The notes: a model not told the origin generated them from the sequence alone. Positions 51,333 through 62,326 are shown, counted from the stretch's first letter. The stretch is 64,000 bases of DNA from Pseudomonas sp. Z8(2022) (GCF_025837155.1 NZ_CP107549.1:1054001-1118000); one strand, 5' to 3'. Numbers and translations are program-made.

Positions 51333-51602
51333 ATGGCCGATGATTGCCAGCAGATCCTCCCCGAAGTCCGTCTGGTCAAACCCGGCGAAACTCATCATCT
51401 ATGCCGCTGCGGGCATTCGCCCGAGATGCCTGACTGCCCACCCGACTGCGTTCAATGCCTGATTCTGCGCCCTGCGCGCGAGCAGCGCTTGCTGCTGTGT
51501 CGCTGCGGTCGTTCCGCGAACCTGCCCTACTGCGACGGCAGTCATAATCCGCCCGCCTCAGGCCTGGCCGACAAATGGCGACGTTTTTTCCGCGGAAACT
51601 GA
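51333..51602 (+). CDS. CDGSH iron-sulfur domain protein with two motif copies
   Basis: 89 residues from ATG 51333. The C-terminal motif is a complete CDGSH site: C56-R-C58-G-R-S61-ANL-P65-Y-C67-D-G-S-H71, expected to bind [2Fe-2S] with 3 Cys + 1 His. The N-terminal copy C24-R-C26-G-H-S29-PEM-P33-D-C35-P-P-D-C39 lacks DGSH and has Cys in place of His. Role unknown; mitoNEET relatives are linked to redox and iron handling. The long frame upstream to 51198 crosses repeats and is not coding. Confidence 0.85.
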   Translation: MADDCQQILPEVRLVKPGETHHLCRCGHSPEMPDCPPDCVQCLILRPAREQRLLLCRCGRSANLPYCDGSHNPPASGLADKWRRFFRGN

Positions 51603-51757
51603 GAACATCGCATCGGCTGTCTGGGTCGAAAGCAGCGAATCGTTTGAATGCCACGTATGGATTTGTGCGGTCATCTCAAGACAACTCCATGTCAAAGTGA
51701 CATCATATTGGCGTCATGGCTTGTCTGTTGTTCGGTTGCCCATTCGCGGAGAACTTG

Positions 51758-52075
51758 ATGTACAAACTGTGTTTCTACGTACCGGAAGCCCATCTGGAGC
51801 CGGTAAAAAAGGCGGTATTCACAGCCGGCGGCGGGCGCATCGGTCTGTATGACAGTTGCTGCTGGCAGGTGCTGGGTCAGGGGCAGTTCCGCGCTCTGGA
51901 AGGTAGCCAGCCGTTCATCGGTCAGGTCGGCAGTGTCGAGCAGGTTGCCGAGTGGAGGGTGGAAATGGTCGTCGCCGACGAGTTGATTCACGATGCGGTC
52001 AAGGCCCTGAAGGCGAGCCATCCGTACGAAACACCAGCCTTCGATGTCTGGCGGTTGTCCGATCTGCAGTTCTGA
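51758..52075 (+). CDS. YqfO-like (NIF3-associated, PII/CutA-like) protein
   Basis: 105 residues from ATG 51758 (MYKLCFYVPEAHLEPVKKAV). The ferredoxin-like alpha/beta pattern with GGGRIGLYDSCCWQ and ASHPYETPAFDVW matches stand-alone YqfO/CutA1-like domains that are inserted in NIF3-family proteins. Function is not established. In-frame codons upstream of 51758 are excluded because the family starts here. A terminator follows directly. Confidence 0.82.
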   Translation: MYKLCFYVPEAHLEPVKKAVFTAGGGRIGLYDSCCWQVLGQGQFRALEGSQPFIGQVGSVEQVAEWRVEMVVADELIHDAVKALKASHPYETPAFDVWRLSDLQF

Positions 52076-52081
52076 TTGATA

Positions 52082-52110
52082 TGAAAAAGGCGCCACTGGC
52101 GCCTTTTTCA
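52082..52110. terminator. Bidirectional terminator (YqfO-like gene / L,D-transpeptidase gene)
   Basis: TGAAAAAGGCGCC, loop, GGCGCCTTTTTCA: near-perfect palindrome with A5 and T5 arms between convergent genes. Confidence 0.92.
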
Positions 52111-52120
52111 ATGCGTTCGA

Positions 52121-52624
52121 TCAGGGTCTGATTTCGATCAGCGTTCCATCCTTGACCAGGCTCCATACCTCGCGCATGTCGGCGTTTTTCATGGCGATGC
52201 AGCCCTCGGTCCAGTCCAGCGTATGGAAGAACCATTCCGGGTATTCCTCGTCCAGCGGAGTGCCGTGGATCATGATCATGCCGCCCGGCGGCACGCCGGC
52301 TTCCCGGGCCTTGGCCAGGTCGCGGGCGTTGGGGTAGGAGATGTGCAGCGACAGCTGGTACTTGTCGCTCGGCTTGCGCCAGTCGATCCAGTAGAAACCT
52401 TCCGGTGTGCGTAGATCGCCTTCGCGCTGCTTGGCGCCGGCGGGTTGCTTGCCCAGGGAGATACGGTAGGACTTGATGGTTTCGCCGCGTTGCTGCAGAT
52501 GCAGTTTGCGTTCGGACTTCAGCACCAGCACCTTGTCAACGGTGCGGCTGCCGGGTGCTGGCGTGGTGCTGGCCAGGGTGTTGAAGCTGAGAATCAGGCA
52601 GAGCAGGGGCAACAACCAGCGCAT
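52121..52624 (-). CDS. L,D-transpeptidase family protein (YkuD domain)
   Basis: 167 residues from ATG 52622-52624, with signal peptide MRWLLPLLCLILSFNTLAS. The YkuD catalytic motif is clear: MIHGTPLDEEYP (His) and DWTEGCIAMKN (nucleophilic Cys). Such exported enzymes form 3-3 peptidoglycan cross-links or attach lipoprotein to the wall. A TTG at 52639 would give five more residues but lacks a ribosome site. 18 bp downstream of the Nudix gene, so likely one transcript. Confidence 0.9.
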   Translation of the reverse strand: MRWLLPLLCLILSFNTLASTTPAPGSRTVDKVLVLKSERKLHLQQRGETIKSYRISLGKQPAGAKQREGDLRTPEGFYWIDWRKPSDKYQLSLHISYPNARDLAKAREAGVPPGGMIMIHGTPLDEEYPEWFFHTLDWTEGCIAMKNADMREVWSLVKDGTLIEIRP

Positions 52625-52642
52625 CGGGATCGTCCGCAAGGG

Positions 52643-53197
52643 TCAACGGGGTGTGTAATGGGTACGTAGCGCTTCGAGTGGCTCATTGCGTACCGGGAAG
52701 GCGTTCTGCCGACGGTCGGCGAAGAAGCATTCTAAGGTACGGCCTATGGTCGGGAAAGCCAGCTCCGACCAGGGGATCTGCGATTCCTCGAACAGACGCA
52801 CTTCCAGGCTCTCTTCGCCGACGCCAAAGTCCAGATCGACCAGTTCGGCGCGAAACATCATGTACACCTGGCTGATGTGCGGCAGATCGAAGAAGGTATA
52901 GAGGCTCAGGTCGCGCACCCGGGCGCAGGCCTCTTCGAGGGTTTCACGAGCTGCGGCCTGTTCGATGGTCTCGCCGTTTTCCATGAAGCCGGCAGGCAAG
53001 GTCCAGTAGCCCCGGCGCGGCTCTATGCCGCGACGGCACAGCAACACCTGATCTCGCCACACGGGCAGGCAGCCGGCGACGATACGCGGGTTCTCGTAAT
53101 GTACGGTGGCGCAGTGACCACAGACATGGCGCATGCGGTTGTCGCCTGCCGGGATCATCAGCGTGACGGCGTTGCCGCACTGGCTGCAGAATTTCAT
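52643..53197 (-). CDS. Nudix hydrolase with N-terminal zinc ribbon
   Basis: 184 residues. A zinc ribbon with C4, C7, C26 and C29 (FCSQCG ... HVCGHC) is followed by the Nudix fold, with the box near residues 70-92 (GFMENGETIEQAAARETLEEAC). The box deviates at the last conserved glycine (Cys instead), but the metal-binding REx2EE core is intact. The layout recalls NudC-type NADH pyrophosphatases but is shorter and lacks their N-terminal domain; substrate unknown. ATG 53195-53197. Confidence 0.88.
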   Translation of the reverse strand: MKFCSQCGNAVTLMIPAGDNRMRHVCGHCATVHYENPRIVAGCLPVWRDQVLLCRRGIEPRRGYWTLPAGFMENGETIEQAAARETLEEACARVRDLSLYTFFDLPHISQVYMMFRAELVDLDFGVGEESLEVRLFEESQIPWSELAFPTIGRTLECFFADRRQNAFPVRNEPLEALRTHYTPR

Positions 53198-53346
53198 GCC
53201 TTGTCCTCGGTTGCTGACGCTATCTTGGCGGCCCGCGTTCTGGCCGGCAAGCCTGCCATCCAGGCGCTTCAGCCTTGTCGTCGGGGTTGGGCGAGCAGCT
53301 GCTTTCATGCCATGATGCCTGGCAAAACAAGACTCCGAGTATGCCT

Positions 53347-53952
53347 ATGCTGGACGAGTTGCTCCATCGCGTGCGCGGTTACAGCCCGCGTCCTCTGGAG
53401 ACCGAGCGCAGCTTCCCCGAGGCGGCGGTGCTGGTCCCGATTACCCGCAGTGATGACCCTGAGCTGGTACTGACCCTGCGCGCCAGCGGTTTGTCGACTC
53501 ACGGTGGCGAGGTTGCCTTCCCCGGCGGCCGGCGTGATCCGGAAGACCGCGATCTGGTGGATACCGCGTTGCGTGAGGCCGATGAAGAAATCGGCCTGCC
53601 GCCTGGCCTGGTTGAAGTGGTCGGGCCACTCAGCAGCCTGGTTTCTCGCCATGGCATTCAGGTCACGCCTTACGTCGGAGTGGTGCCGGATTTCGTCGAG
53701 TACAAGGCCAACGACGCGGAGATCGCCTCGGTGTTTTCGGTACCGCTGGAGTTCTTCCGCAATGACCCGCGCGAGATGACTCACCGCATCGATTACCTCG
53801 GGCGCAGCTGGTACGTGCCGTCCTACACCTATGGCGAGTACCGCATCTGGGGGCTCACCGCGATCATGGTGGTGGAGCTGGTCAACCTGGTCTTCGACGA
53901 TGCGCGGATCGCCCTGCACCAGCCGCCCGAACACTTCATACACCTGCGCTGA
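53347..53952 (+). CDS. CoA pyrophosphatase (Nudix, NudL-like)
   Basis: 201 residues from ATG 53347 (MLDELLHRVRGYSPRP); ATG 53341 is an alternative two codons upstream. The Nudix box and the preceding UPF0035/CoA motif are both visible: THGGEVAFPGGRRDPEDRDLVDTALREADEEIGL is split here as GGEVAFPGGR and ALREADEEIGL. Family members hydrolyse CoA and its derivatives. Divergent from the other Nudix gene; gamma carbonic anhydrase follows after 21 bp. Confidence 0.9.
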   Translation: MLDELLHRVRGYSPRPLETERSFPEAAVLVPITRSDDPELVLTLRASGLSTHGGEVAFPGGRRDPEDRDLVDTALREADEEIGLPPGLVEVVGPLSSLVSRHGIQVTPYVGVVPDFVEYKANDAEIASVFSVPLEFFRNDPREMTHRIDYLGRSWYVPSYTYGEYRIWGLTAIMVVELVNLVFDDARIALHQPPEHFIHLR

Positions 53953-53973
53953 TAGCGACGAGGACTGACGAGC

Positions 53974-54498
53974 ATGAAATACCGCCTGGGAAGCTCCCGT
54001 GTCGATGCCCATCCCGATAGCTGGGTTGCACCAAGCGCCGACCTGATCGGCAATATCCGCCTGGAGGCGGGGGCCAGTGTCTGGTTCGGTGCGGTGCTGC
54101 GTGGCGACAACGAGCTGATCCATATCGGAGAGAACAGCAACGTGCAGGACGGTAGCGTAATGCACACCGACATGGGCTTTCCGTTGACCCTGGGCAAGGG
54201 CGTCACCGTCGGTCACAACGTGATGATGCACGGCTGCACGGTGGACGATTACAGCCTCATCGGCATCAACGCGGTGATCCTCAACGGCGCCAAGATCGGC
54301 AAGTACTGCATCATCGGCGCCAACAGCCTGATTCCCGAAGGCAAGGTCATCCCTGATGGCAGCCTGGTGATGGGCAGCCCGGGCAAGGTGGTGCGCGAGT
54401 TGACCGAGCAGCAGAAGAAGATGCTCGAGGCCAGTGCTGCCCATTACGTCCATAATGCGCAGCGCTACGCTCGCGAGCTGGTACCTGACGATGAGTGA
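53974..54498 (+). CDS. Gamma-class carbonic anhydrase family protein
   Basis: 174-residue left-handed beta-helix protein of hexapeptide repeats. The three metal histidines H64, H81 and H86 ([17 protein letters not shown]) are present, as are R43/D45 (LRGDN). It belongs to the YrdA/PaaY branch; many members bind zinc but activity varies. Its end overlaps the DUF1289 gene by 8 bases. Confidence 0.92.
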   Translation: MKYRLGSSRVDAHPDSWVAPSADLIGNIRLEAGASVWFGAVLRGDNELIHIGENSNVQDGSVMHTDMGFPLTLGKGVTVGHNVMMHGCTVDDYSLIGINAVILNGAKIGKYCIIGANSLIPEGKVIPDGSLVMGSPGKVVRELTEQQKKMLEASAAHYVHNAQRYARELVPDDE

Positions 54499-54691
54499 TG
54501 TGGAAAAGCCGGTGCGTTCGCCCTGCGTGCAGGTCTGTGCACTGGACGAGCTGGATATCTGCATCGGCTGCCAGCGTACTGCCACCGAAATTACCCGTTG
54601 GGGCCGCATGGACAATGTCGAGCGCCGCGAGGTGTTGCAAATCTGCCTGGAGCGCGCCCGCGCCTCAGGTCTGCTATCGATGCCTTCCTGA
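54491..54691 (+). CDS. DUF1289 domain protein (possible Fe-S protein)
   Basis: 66 residues. Conserved cysteines in [21 protein letters not shown] fit the DUF1289 pattern (C-x3-C-x7-C-x2-C), suggesting a metal or Fe-S site, followed by the typical [11 protein letters not shown] 54491 is chosen because the longer frame is just the carbonic anhydrase shadow. Function unknown. Confidence 0.88.
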   Translation: MSDVEKPVRSPCVQVCALDELDICIGCQRTATEITRWGRMDNVERREVLQICLERARASGLLSMPS

Positions 54692-54712
54692 TTCACTGTT
54701 CGAGGAACCTTC

Positions 54713-55894
54713 ATGCCCCGTATTGGAACCCCTCTGTCGCCTTCCGCGACCCGTGTACTGCTGTGTGGCTGCGGCGAGCTCGGCAAGGAAGTAGTGATCG
54801 AGCTGCAGCGCCTGGGCTGCGAAGTCATCGGTGTGGACCGCTATGCCAATGCTCCGGCCATGCAGGTGGCGCACCGCAGCCATGTCATCGACATGCTTGA
54901 CGGCGCGGCACTGCGCGCGGTGATCGAGCAGGAGCAGCCGCACTACATCGTCCCGGAGATCGAGGCCATCGCCACCGCTACGCTGGTCGAGCTGGAGGCC
55001 GAAGGCTTCAACGTGGTGCCGACCGCACGTGCCGCTCAGCTGACCATGAACCGCGAAGGTATCCGTCGCCTGGCCGCTGAAGAGCTGGGCCTGCCGACTT
55101 CGCCTTACCACTTCTCCGATACCTTCGAGGAGTACGTGGTTGCGGTGAAATCCGTCGGCTACCCCTGCGTGGTCAAGCCGATCATGAGCTCATCCGGCAA
55201 GGGCCAGAGCGTGCTCAGGAGCGATGACGATCTGCAGCGCGCCTGGGATTACGCCCAGGAAGGCGGCCGTGCCGGCAAGGGGCGGGTGATCGTCGAGGGC
55301 TTCATCGACTTCGATTACGAAATCACCCTGCTCACCGTGCGCCACGCTGCTGGTACCAGCTTCTGCGCGCCGATCGGCCATCGTCAGGAGAACGGCGACT
55401 ATCAGGAATCCTGGCAGCCGCAGCCGATGAGCGCCAAGGCCCTGGCCGAATCCGAACGCGTCGCCCTGGCGGTGACCGAGGCGCTGGGCGGGCGTGGCCT
55501 GTTCGGTGTCGAGCTGTTCATCAAGGGGAATCAGGTCTGGTTCAGCGAAGTCTCGCCGCGCCCGCATGACACCGGTCTGGTGACGCTGATTTCCCAGGAG
55601 CTGTCCGAGTTCGCCCTGCACGCCCGCGCCATCCTTGGCCTGCCGATTCCGGTGATCCGCCAGATGGGGGCGTCGGCCTCGGCGGTGATTCTGGTGGAGG
55701 GCCATTCGCAGCAGGCCAGTTTCGCCAATCTCGGCGCTGCACTGAGCGAGGAAGACACGGCGTTGCGCCTGTTCGGCAAGCCTGAAGTCAGGGGGCTGCG
55801 CCGGATGGGTGTGGCGCTGGCGCGTGACGAGTCCATCGAAGCGGCCCGTGCCAAGGCGCTGCGCAGCGCGCAAGCGGTCCGCGTCCAGTTGTGA
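54713..55894 (+). CDS. purT: Formate-dependent phosphoribosylglycinamide formyltransferase (GAR transformylase 2)
   Basis: 393-residue ATP-grasp enzyme making formyl-GAR from formate, ATP and GAR, the folate-free alternative to PurN. Visible: [17 protein letters not shown] (N-terminal Rossmann-like), [14 protein letters not shown] (ATP-grasp loop) and [14 protein letters not shown] (metal site). Its product feeds PurL, also in this window. Its stop overlaps the next gene (GTGA). Confidence 0.96.
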   Translation: MPRIGTPLSPSATRVLLCGCGELGKEVVIELQRLGCEVIGVDRYANAPAMQVAHRSHVIDMLDGAALRAVIEQEQPHYIVPEIEAIATATLVELEAEGFNVVPTARAAQLTMNREGIRRLAAEELGLPTSPYHFSDTFEEYVVAVKSVGYPCVVKPIMSSSGKGQSVLRSDDDLQRAWDYAQEGGRAGKGRVIVEGFIDFDYEITLLTVRHAAGTSFCAPIGHRQENGDYQESWQPQPMSAKALAESERVALAVTEALGGRGLFGVELFIKGNQVWFSEVSPRPHDTGLVTLISQELSEFALHARAILGLPIPVIRQMGASASAVILVEGHSQQASFANLGAALSEEDTALRLFGKPEVRGLRRMGVALARDESIEAARAKALRSAQAVRVQL

Positions 55895-56625
55895 GCCGGC
55901 ATGCGTTGTGGTGGCTGGCGACCGCGCCGCTGCTGCCATTGGCGCTGCCTCTGGCCTTGTACACCCGGCGCACGGCGCTGCGTCTGCCAGTTGCCCAGGG
56001 TGAGCCGAGCGGTAGCGTCGCCGCGCATTTGCCAGGTGAGCCGTTTCGCCTGCTGCTGATCGGTGAGTCGACCGTGGCGGGCGTGGGCGTCACCCACTTC
56101 GATCAGTCTCTGGCGAGCTGTCTGGCGCTTGCCCTGGCCGAGCGTCTTGGGCGACCGGTGCGTTGGTGCGCCTGTGGCGAGAATGGCATCACCGCTGCTG
56201 AGGCTCGTGAGCGTCTGTTGCCGCTTGGGCTGGAGGAGCCGGCCGATCTGGCGCTATTGGTATTTGGCGTCAATGACACCACCCACCTTACTACGAGCAA
56301 GCTTTGGGTGGGCTCACTGAAGGCAATGGCCGATACGCTGGCCGCCCGGGGCTGCCTTGTGGCGTTCAGCGCAGTACCGCCATTGCAGCATTTCAGCGCC
56401 TTGCCCTGGTTGCTGCGGCAGTTGATGGGCTGGCGCGCCGCTTTGCTCGATCACGAATTGGAGGGCCTGGCGCAACGCGTCGGTGCCATGCATTGCGCGC
56501 TGGATCTGCCGTTCGAGGCGGAATATCTGGCCGAGGATGGCTATCATCCGTCGGCGCTGGGCTACAGGCGGTGGGCGCTGGGGCTTGCCGAGCGCCTCAC
56601 TCCGTCGCTGCGGCCTCTGGCGTGA
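55891..56625 (+). CDS. SGNH/GDSL hydrolase family protein
   Basis: 244 residues, GTG start overlapping the purT stop. An N-terminal hydrophobic segment (about 5-25) suggests membrane attachment or export. SGNH blocks: block [13 protein letters not shown] (nucleophile Ser in GES), block [11 protein letters not shown] (Asn), and block [11 protein letters not shown] (Asp-x-x-His). The esterase substrate is unknown. The final 29 bp overlap the convergent CorC gene. Confidence 0.88.
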   Translation: MSRHALWWLATAPLLPLALPLALYTRRTALRLPVAQGEPSGSVAAHLPGEPFRLLLIGESTVAGVGVTHFDQSLASCLALALAERLGRPVRWCACGENGITAAEARERLLPLGLEEPADLALLVFGVNDTTHLTTSKLWVGSLKAMADTLAARGCLVAFSAVPPLQHFSALPWLLRQLMGWRAALLDHELEGLAQRVGAMHCALDLPFEAEYLAEDGYHPSALGYRRWALGLAERLTPSLRPLA

Positions 56626-57883
56626 GCTTCTCAACCTGCCACACGCGTACGCTCTTCACCCGGTTTTCCGCGGCCTGAAGAATTTCCAGGCGATAGGGGC
56701 CGATCTTCAGGCAGACGCTGCTGTCGGGGATGGTTTCCAGTGCTTCGGTGATCAGGCCGTTGAGGGTCTTGGGGCCGTCGCTGGGCAGGTGCCAGCCAAG
56801 GGTCTTGTTCACTTCGCGAATGTAGGCGGCACCGTCGATGACCAGCGTGCCGTCTTCCTGTGGGTGGATGTCGGGGCTGCGCAGGCTGTCCTGGTTGCTG
56901 AAGTCGCCGACGATCTCTTCGAGGATGTCTTCCAGGGTGACGATGCCGATCACGTCGCCGTACTCGTCAACGACGATGCCGATGCGCCGCTTCTGTTTCT
57001 GGAAGTTGATCAGCTGGGTCGCCAGTGGCGTGTTCTCGGGAACGAAGTAGGGCTCGTTGCAGGCCGCCAGCAGCGCCTCCTTGGTCAGCTGGTTATGCGT
57101 CAGCAGGCGGGCGATCTGGCGCATGTGCACCACGCCTTCAATATGGTTGATATCGCCGCGGAACACCGGCAGGCGCGTATGCGGCGTGCTGCGCAGCTGG
57201 TCGACGATGACTTCCAGGTCGTCGTCCAGGTCGATGCCGGCCACCTCGTTACGCGGGATCATGATGTCATCGACCGTGACCCGCTCCAGATCGAGGATGC
57301 TCAGCAGCATGCTCTGGCGGTTCAGTGGCAAATCCGAGCCAGCTTCGCGTACCACGCTGCGCAGTTCTTCGGTTGACAGGCTGTCGCTGGAGCGCTGCGC
57401 CGGATCGACGCCCGCCAGGCGCAGCAGGCCGTTGCTGATCACGCTGGTCAGCCATACCACCGGGTAGAGCAGGAGCAGCAACAGGTTCAGCACACGACTG
57501 GCGGGGAAGGCCACCAGTTCCGGGCGCAGGGCTGCCAGGGTCTTGGGGGTGATCTCGCCGAAGATCAGCACGATGATGGTCGTCCCGGCGGTGGCGATGG
57601 CGATACCGGCTTCGCCCCACAGATCCACCGCCAGTACGGTGGCGATGGAGGCCGCGAGAATGTTGACCACGTTGTTGCCGACCAGAATGGTGCTGAGCAG
57701 GCGGTCCGGGCGGTCGAGCAGGCGGGTCACGCGTCTGGCGCCGCTGTGGCCTTCCTTGGTCAGGTGCTTGAGCCGATAGCGATTGAGGCTGAGCATCCCG
57801 GTCTCTGAGCTGGAGAAGAATGCCGAGCAGAGAATGAGGAAAACCAGCAGGCTGAGCAGGTAGCCCGATTGAATGTCGTCCAC
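56597..57883 (-). CDS. HlyC/CorC (CNNM) family membrane transporter
   Basis: 428 residues: a DUF21/CNNM transmembrane domain (helices in about 5-160, with FFSSSETGMLSLN), a paired CBS domain (about 195-325; DIMIPRNEVAGID and RRIGIVVDEYGDVIGIVTLEDILEEI), and the C-terminal CorC/HlyC domain. Relatives act in Mg2+/Co2+ efflux or transport; the ion is not shown here. Its 3' end overlaps the SGNH gene and ypjD lies 10 bp upstream, so the two are co-transcribed. Confidence 0.92.
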   Translation of the reverse strand: MDDIQSGYLLSLLVFLILCSAFFSSSETGMLSLNRYRLKHLTKEGHSGARRVTRLLDRPDRLLSTILVGNNVVNILAASIATVLAVDLWGEAGIAIATAGTTIIVLIFGEITPKTLAALRPELVAFPASRVLNLLLLLLYPVVWLTSVISNGLLRLAGVDPAQRSSDSLSTEELRSVVREAGSDLPLNRQSMLLSILDLERVTVDDIMIPRNEVAGIDLDDDLEVIVDQLRSTPHTRLPVFRGDINHIEGVVHMRQIARLLTHNQLTKEALLAACNEPYFVPENTPLATQLINFQKQKRRIGIVVDEYGDVIGIVTLEDILEEIVGDFSNQDSLRSPDIHPQEDGTLVIDGAAYIREVNKTLGWHLPSDGPKTLNGLITEALETIPDSSVCLKIGPYRLEILQAAENRVKSVRVWQVEKLTPEAAATE

Positions 57884-57893
57884 GACGTCAGCC

Positions 57894-58694
57894 TCAGATG
57901 TGCAGGATGAATTCGCGTACCAGCTTGCTGCCGAAATAGGCCAGCATCAGCAGGCAGAACCCGGCGAGGGTCCAGCGAATGGCCTTGTGACCCCGCCAGC
58001 CGAGCTGGTGGCGGCCCCACAGCAGCACTGCGAACACCACCCAGGCGAAGCAGGAAAGAATGGTCTTGTGCACCAGGTGCTGAGCGAACAGATCGTCGAT
58101 GTACAGCGCGCCTGACAACAGTGACAGCGACAGCAGCGCCCAGCCGGCGAAGAGGAAGCCGAACAGCAGGCTTTCCATGGTCTGCAGCGGCGGGAAGTTG
58201 CGGATCAGGCCCGACGGATGCTTGTGCTTGAGCTGATGGTCCTGCAGCAGTAGCAGGACCGACTGGAACACGGCGATGGTGAGCATGCCGTAGGCCAGAA
58301 TCGAAAGCAGGATGTGGGCGAGGATGCCGGGGTGCTCGTCGATTGGCTTGATCGTGCCGCTGGGCATGAACTCCGCGGCGAGCACGGTCAGCATGCCAAG
58401 CGGGAACAGTAGCAGCAGCAGGTTTTCCACCGGGATGCGCGCGCAGGCCAGGAGAGTCAGGCCGATGACCGCGCAGGCGATCAGGCTGGCGGCATTGAAG
58501 AAGTCCAGATTGAGGCCGTGCGCGCCGTACAGCTGGAAAAACAGGCTGACGGCGTGCAGGCACAAGGCAAGCACGCCAAGCGACGCCAGCAGACGTCTGT
58601 CGGGGATGCTGCGCTGCGTCAGGCGCAGACCTTGGTAAGCGGCAGCGCCGGCATAAAGGAAGGCGGCGGCGAGGCTGGGCAACAGAGGGTGCAT
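57894..58694 (-). CDS. ypjD: YpjD, cytochrome c assembly (CcsA/CcmC-like) membrane protein
   Basis: 266 residues with about eight hydrophobic helices. The heme-handling CcsA family pattern is suggested by histidines in HPGILAHILLSILAYG, HLVHKTILSCFAW and RHQLGWRGHKA. It is homologous to E. coli YpjD, placed next to ffh there as well. Biochemical role unproven. ATG 58692-58694 gives MHPLLPSLAAAF. Divergent from ffh. Confidence 0.88.
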   Translation of the reverse strand: MHPLLPSLAAAFLYAGAAAYQGLRLTQRSIPDRRLLASLGVLALCLHAVSLFFQLYGAHGLNLDFFNAASLIACAVIGLTLLACARIPVENLLLLLFPLGMLTVLAAEFMPSGTIKPIDEHPGILAHILLSILAYGMLTIAVFQSVLLLLQDHQLKHKHPSGLIRNFPPLQTMESLLFGFLFAGWALLSLSLLSGALYIDDLFAQHLVHKTILSCFAWVVFAVLLWGRHQLGWRGHKAIRWTLAGFCLLMLAYFGSKLVREFILHI

Positions 58695-58791
58695 AAATCC
58701 GTGTAAGGCGAGCCCGAAAGTTGGTGAGTGTGGCACAGAAGAGCGTCAGCACGAAAGACTGCCGGCGGTGTCGGCAGCTCGGCGACTCCGC

Positions 58792-58797
58792 TATAAT
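58792..58797 (+). promoter_or_regulatory. ffh: -10 box of the ffh promoter
   Basis: A perfect TATAAT 54 bp before the ffh ATG. The -35 region is poor (TGTCGG with 17-bp spacing), so the promoter may need activation or lean on the -10 element. Confidence 0.55.
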
Positions 58798-58851
58798 CCG
58801 CCGCCTGTCGTACACCCGGCGCGCCGGGTCGCACCTATCAAAGGAACGCGC

Positions 58852-60228
<1,377 letters not shown>

Positions 60229-60267
60229 GCTCTGCGCCCCGGTCGATGGCCGGGCGGAAAAAGAGAT

Positions 60268-60295
60268 TTGCAAACCGCCGCATAATCCTTAAAAT
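60268..60295 (+). promoter_or_regulatory. rpsP: rpsP operon promoter
   Basis: TTGCAA (60268-60273), 16-bp spacer, TAAAAT (60290-60295), about 75 bp before the rpsP ATG. Confidence 0.65.
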
Positions 60296-60369
60296 ATGCG
60301 GCCTTTCGGGCCTAGGCCCATTTTTAATGTGTGCCTCAAGTTAGCACCGACTATAGGAACGATGTTCAC

Positions 60370-60621
60370 ATGGTAACCATCCGTCTTGCTCGTGGCGGCT
60401 CCAAAAAGCGCCCCTTCTACCACCTGACCGTGACCAACAGCCGCAATGCGCGCGATGGTCGTTTCGTTGAGCGTATCGGTTTCTTCAATCCGATCGCTGC
60501 CGGTGGCGAAGTGCGTCTGTCCGTCGACCAGGAGCGTGCGACCTACTGGCTGGGCCAGGGCGCTCAGCCGTCTGAGCGTGTTGCTCAGCTGCTCAAGGAA
60601 GCTGCCAAGGCTGCTGCCTAA
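60370..60621 (+). CDS. rpsP: 30S ribosomal protein bS16
   Basis: 83 residues from ATG 60370 ([21 protein letters not shown]), the usual bS16 start and size. First gene of rpsP-rimM-trmD-rplS, the conserved operon joining two ribosomal proteins with a ribosome maturation factor and a tRNA methyltransferase. Confidence 0.98.
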   Translation: MVTIRLARGGSKKRPFYHLTVTNSRNARDGRFVERIGFFNPIAAGGEVRLSVDQERATYWLGQGAQPSERVAQLLKEAAKAAA

Positions 60622-60630
60622 GCATCTTCT

Positions 60631-61167
60631 ATGAGTACGACGCCGGCCGTTGCCGAGGATCTGATCGTTCTCGGCAAGATTGTTTCAGTGCACGGCGTCA
60701 GGGGTGAAGTAAAGGTGTACTCCTTTACCGATCCCATCGATAACGTGCTCGATTACCGCCACTGGACGCTCAAGCGTGACGGTGAGGTAAAGAAAGTGGA
60801 ATTGGCCAGTGGCCGCCTGCAAGGCAGGGTGCTGGTAGCCAAGTTGAAGGGTCTGGATGATCGCGAAGTCGCGCGTACCTACGCCGGTTTCGAGATCTGC
60901 GTGCCGCGTAGCGAGCTGCCGGACCTGGAAGAAGGCGAGTTCTACTGGTACCAGTTGCAGGGCCTGAAGGTCATTGATCAGGCGGGGCAGTTGCTCGGCG
61001 TGGTCGACCATCTGTTCGAGACCGGTGCCAACGATGTGATGGTGGTCAAGGCTTGCGCAGGCAGCCTGGATGATCGCGAGCGTTTGCTGCCCTACACGGA
61101 TCAGTGCGTGCTTTCGATCGATCTGGCAGCCGGCGAGATGCGGGTTGACTGGGATGCGGATTTCTAA
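60631..61167 (+). CDS. rimM: Ribosome maturation factor RimM
   Basis: 178 residues. N-terminal beta-barrel ([16 protein letters not shown]) and C-terminal PRC-barrel domain ([13 protein letters not shown] ... GQLLGVV). Binds uS19 and assists 16S 3'-domain maturation. Starts 9 bp after rpsP. Confidence 0.97.
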   Translation: MSTTPAVAEDLIVLGKIVSVHGVRGEVKVYSFTDPIDNVLDYRHWTLKRDGEVKKVELASGRLQGRVLVAKLKGLDDREVARTYAGFEICVPRSELPDLEEGEFYWYQLQGLKVIDQAGQLLGVVDHLFETGANDVMVVKACAGSLDDRERLLPYTDQCVLSIDLAAGEMRVDWDADF

Positions 61168-61172
61168 GGCTC

Positions 61173-61916
61173 ATGCGCGTAGAAGTCATCACCCTGTTCC
61201 CGGAGATGTTCGCCGCCATCGGCGAGTACGGCATCACCAGTCGTGCGGTCAGGCAGGAGTTGCTCAAGCTCAATTGCTGGAACCCGCGGGACTATACGAC
61301 GGATCGCCACCATACGGTGGATGACCGTCCCTTCGGCGGTGGTCCGGGGATGGTGATGAAGATCAAGCCTCTCGAGGATGCCTTGGCCAGCGCCAGGCAG
61401 GCCGCGGGGGAGACGGCGAAGGTGATCTACCTGTCGCCGCAGGGGCGTAGTCTGAATCAGGCCGCGGTCCGCGAGCTGGCGCAGGAGGATGCACTGATCC
61501 TGATCGCCGGTCGTTATGAAGGCATCGACGAGCGTTTCATCGAGACGCATGTCGATGAGGAGTGGTCGATTGGCGACTACGTCCTGTCCGGCGGTGAGCT
61601 GCCGGCCATGGTGCTGATCGATGCGGTGACGCGCCTTTTGCCTGGTGCATTGGGTCATGCCGATTCGGCCGAGGAGGACTCCTTTACGGATGGCCTGCTC
61701 GACTGCCCGCATTACACCCGCCCGGAGGTGTATGCGGATAAACGTGTTCCCGAAGTGTTGCTTAGTGGCAACCACGAACACATCCGGCGCTGGCGTTTGC
61801 AGCAGTCCCTTGGTCGGACCTGGGAACGCCGCGCTGATCTTCTGGATAGCCGCTCGCTTTCTGGAGAAGAGAAGAAGCTGCTGGAGGAATACATCCGCCA
61901 GCGGGACGATAGTTAA
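61173..61916 (+). CDS. trmD: tRNA (guanine-N1-)-methyltransferase TrmD
   Basis: 247 residues. Methylates G37 of tRNAs with G36, preventing frameshifting. SPOUT knot motifs [23 protein letters not shown] and [14 protein letters not shown] are present. Starts 5 bp after rimM. Confidence 0.97.
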   Translation: MRVEVITLFPEMFAAIGEYGITSRAVRQELLKLNCWNPRDYTTDRHHTVDDRPFGGGPGMVMKIKPLEDALASARQAAGETAKVIYLSPQGRSLNQAAVRELAQEDALILIAGRYEGIDERFIETHVDEEWSIGDYVLSGGELPAMVLIDAVTRLLPGALGHADSAEEDSFTDGLLDCPHYTRPEVYADKRVPEVLLSGNHEHIRRWRLQQSLGRTWERRADLLDSRSLSGEEKKLLEEYIRQRDDS

Positions 61917-61958
61917 CGTATCGATGGCAGGCCGGGAGGCTTGTCTTAGGAGCGCAGC

Positions 61959-62309
61959 ATGACCAACAAGATTATCCAGATGCTCGAAGCCGAGCAGATG
62001 AACAAAGAAATCCCGACTTTCGCACCGGGCGACACCGTTGTCGTGCAAGTGAAAGTGAAGGAAGGCGACCGTCAGCGTCTGCAGGCTTTCGAAGGCGTCG
62101 TGATCGCCAAGCGTAACCGCGGCCTGAACAGCGCCTTCACCGTGCGCAAGATCTCCAGCGGTGTTGGCGTCGAGCGTACCTTCCAGACCTACTCGCCGCT
62201 GGTCGACAGCCTGAGCGTCAAGCGTCGCGGTGACGTACGCAAAGCCAAGCTGTACTACCTGCGCGACCTGTCCGGCAAAGCCGCGCGCATCAAGGAAAAG
62301 CTGTCCTAA
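61959..62309 (+). CDS. rplS: 50S ribosomal protein bL19
   Basis: 116 residues ([19 protein letters not shown]), family length, with [21 protein letters not shown] and [10 protein letters not shown]. Last gene of the rpsP operon, followed by a strong terminator. Confidence 0.98.
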   Translation: MTNKIIQMLEAEQMNKEIPTFAPGDTVVVQVKVKEGDRQRLQAFEGVVIAKRNRGLNSAFTVRKISSGVGVERTFQTYSPLVDSLSVKRRGDVRKAKLYYLRDLSGKAARIKEKLS

Positions 62310-62326
62310 GTTCGGACGCTTCTCTG

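Noticed and set aside
47526..51398. A 1290-codon open frame antisense to purL
   Set aside because: The composition (Gln/His/Arg/Asp-rich, no family motifs) is what the complement of a high-GC gene gives; PurL on the other strand is unmistakable.
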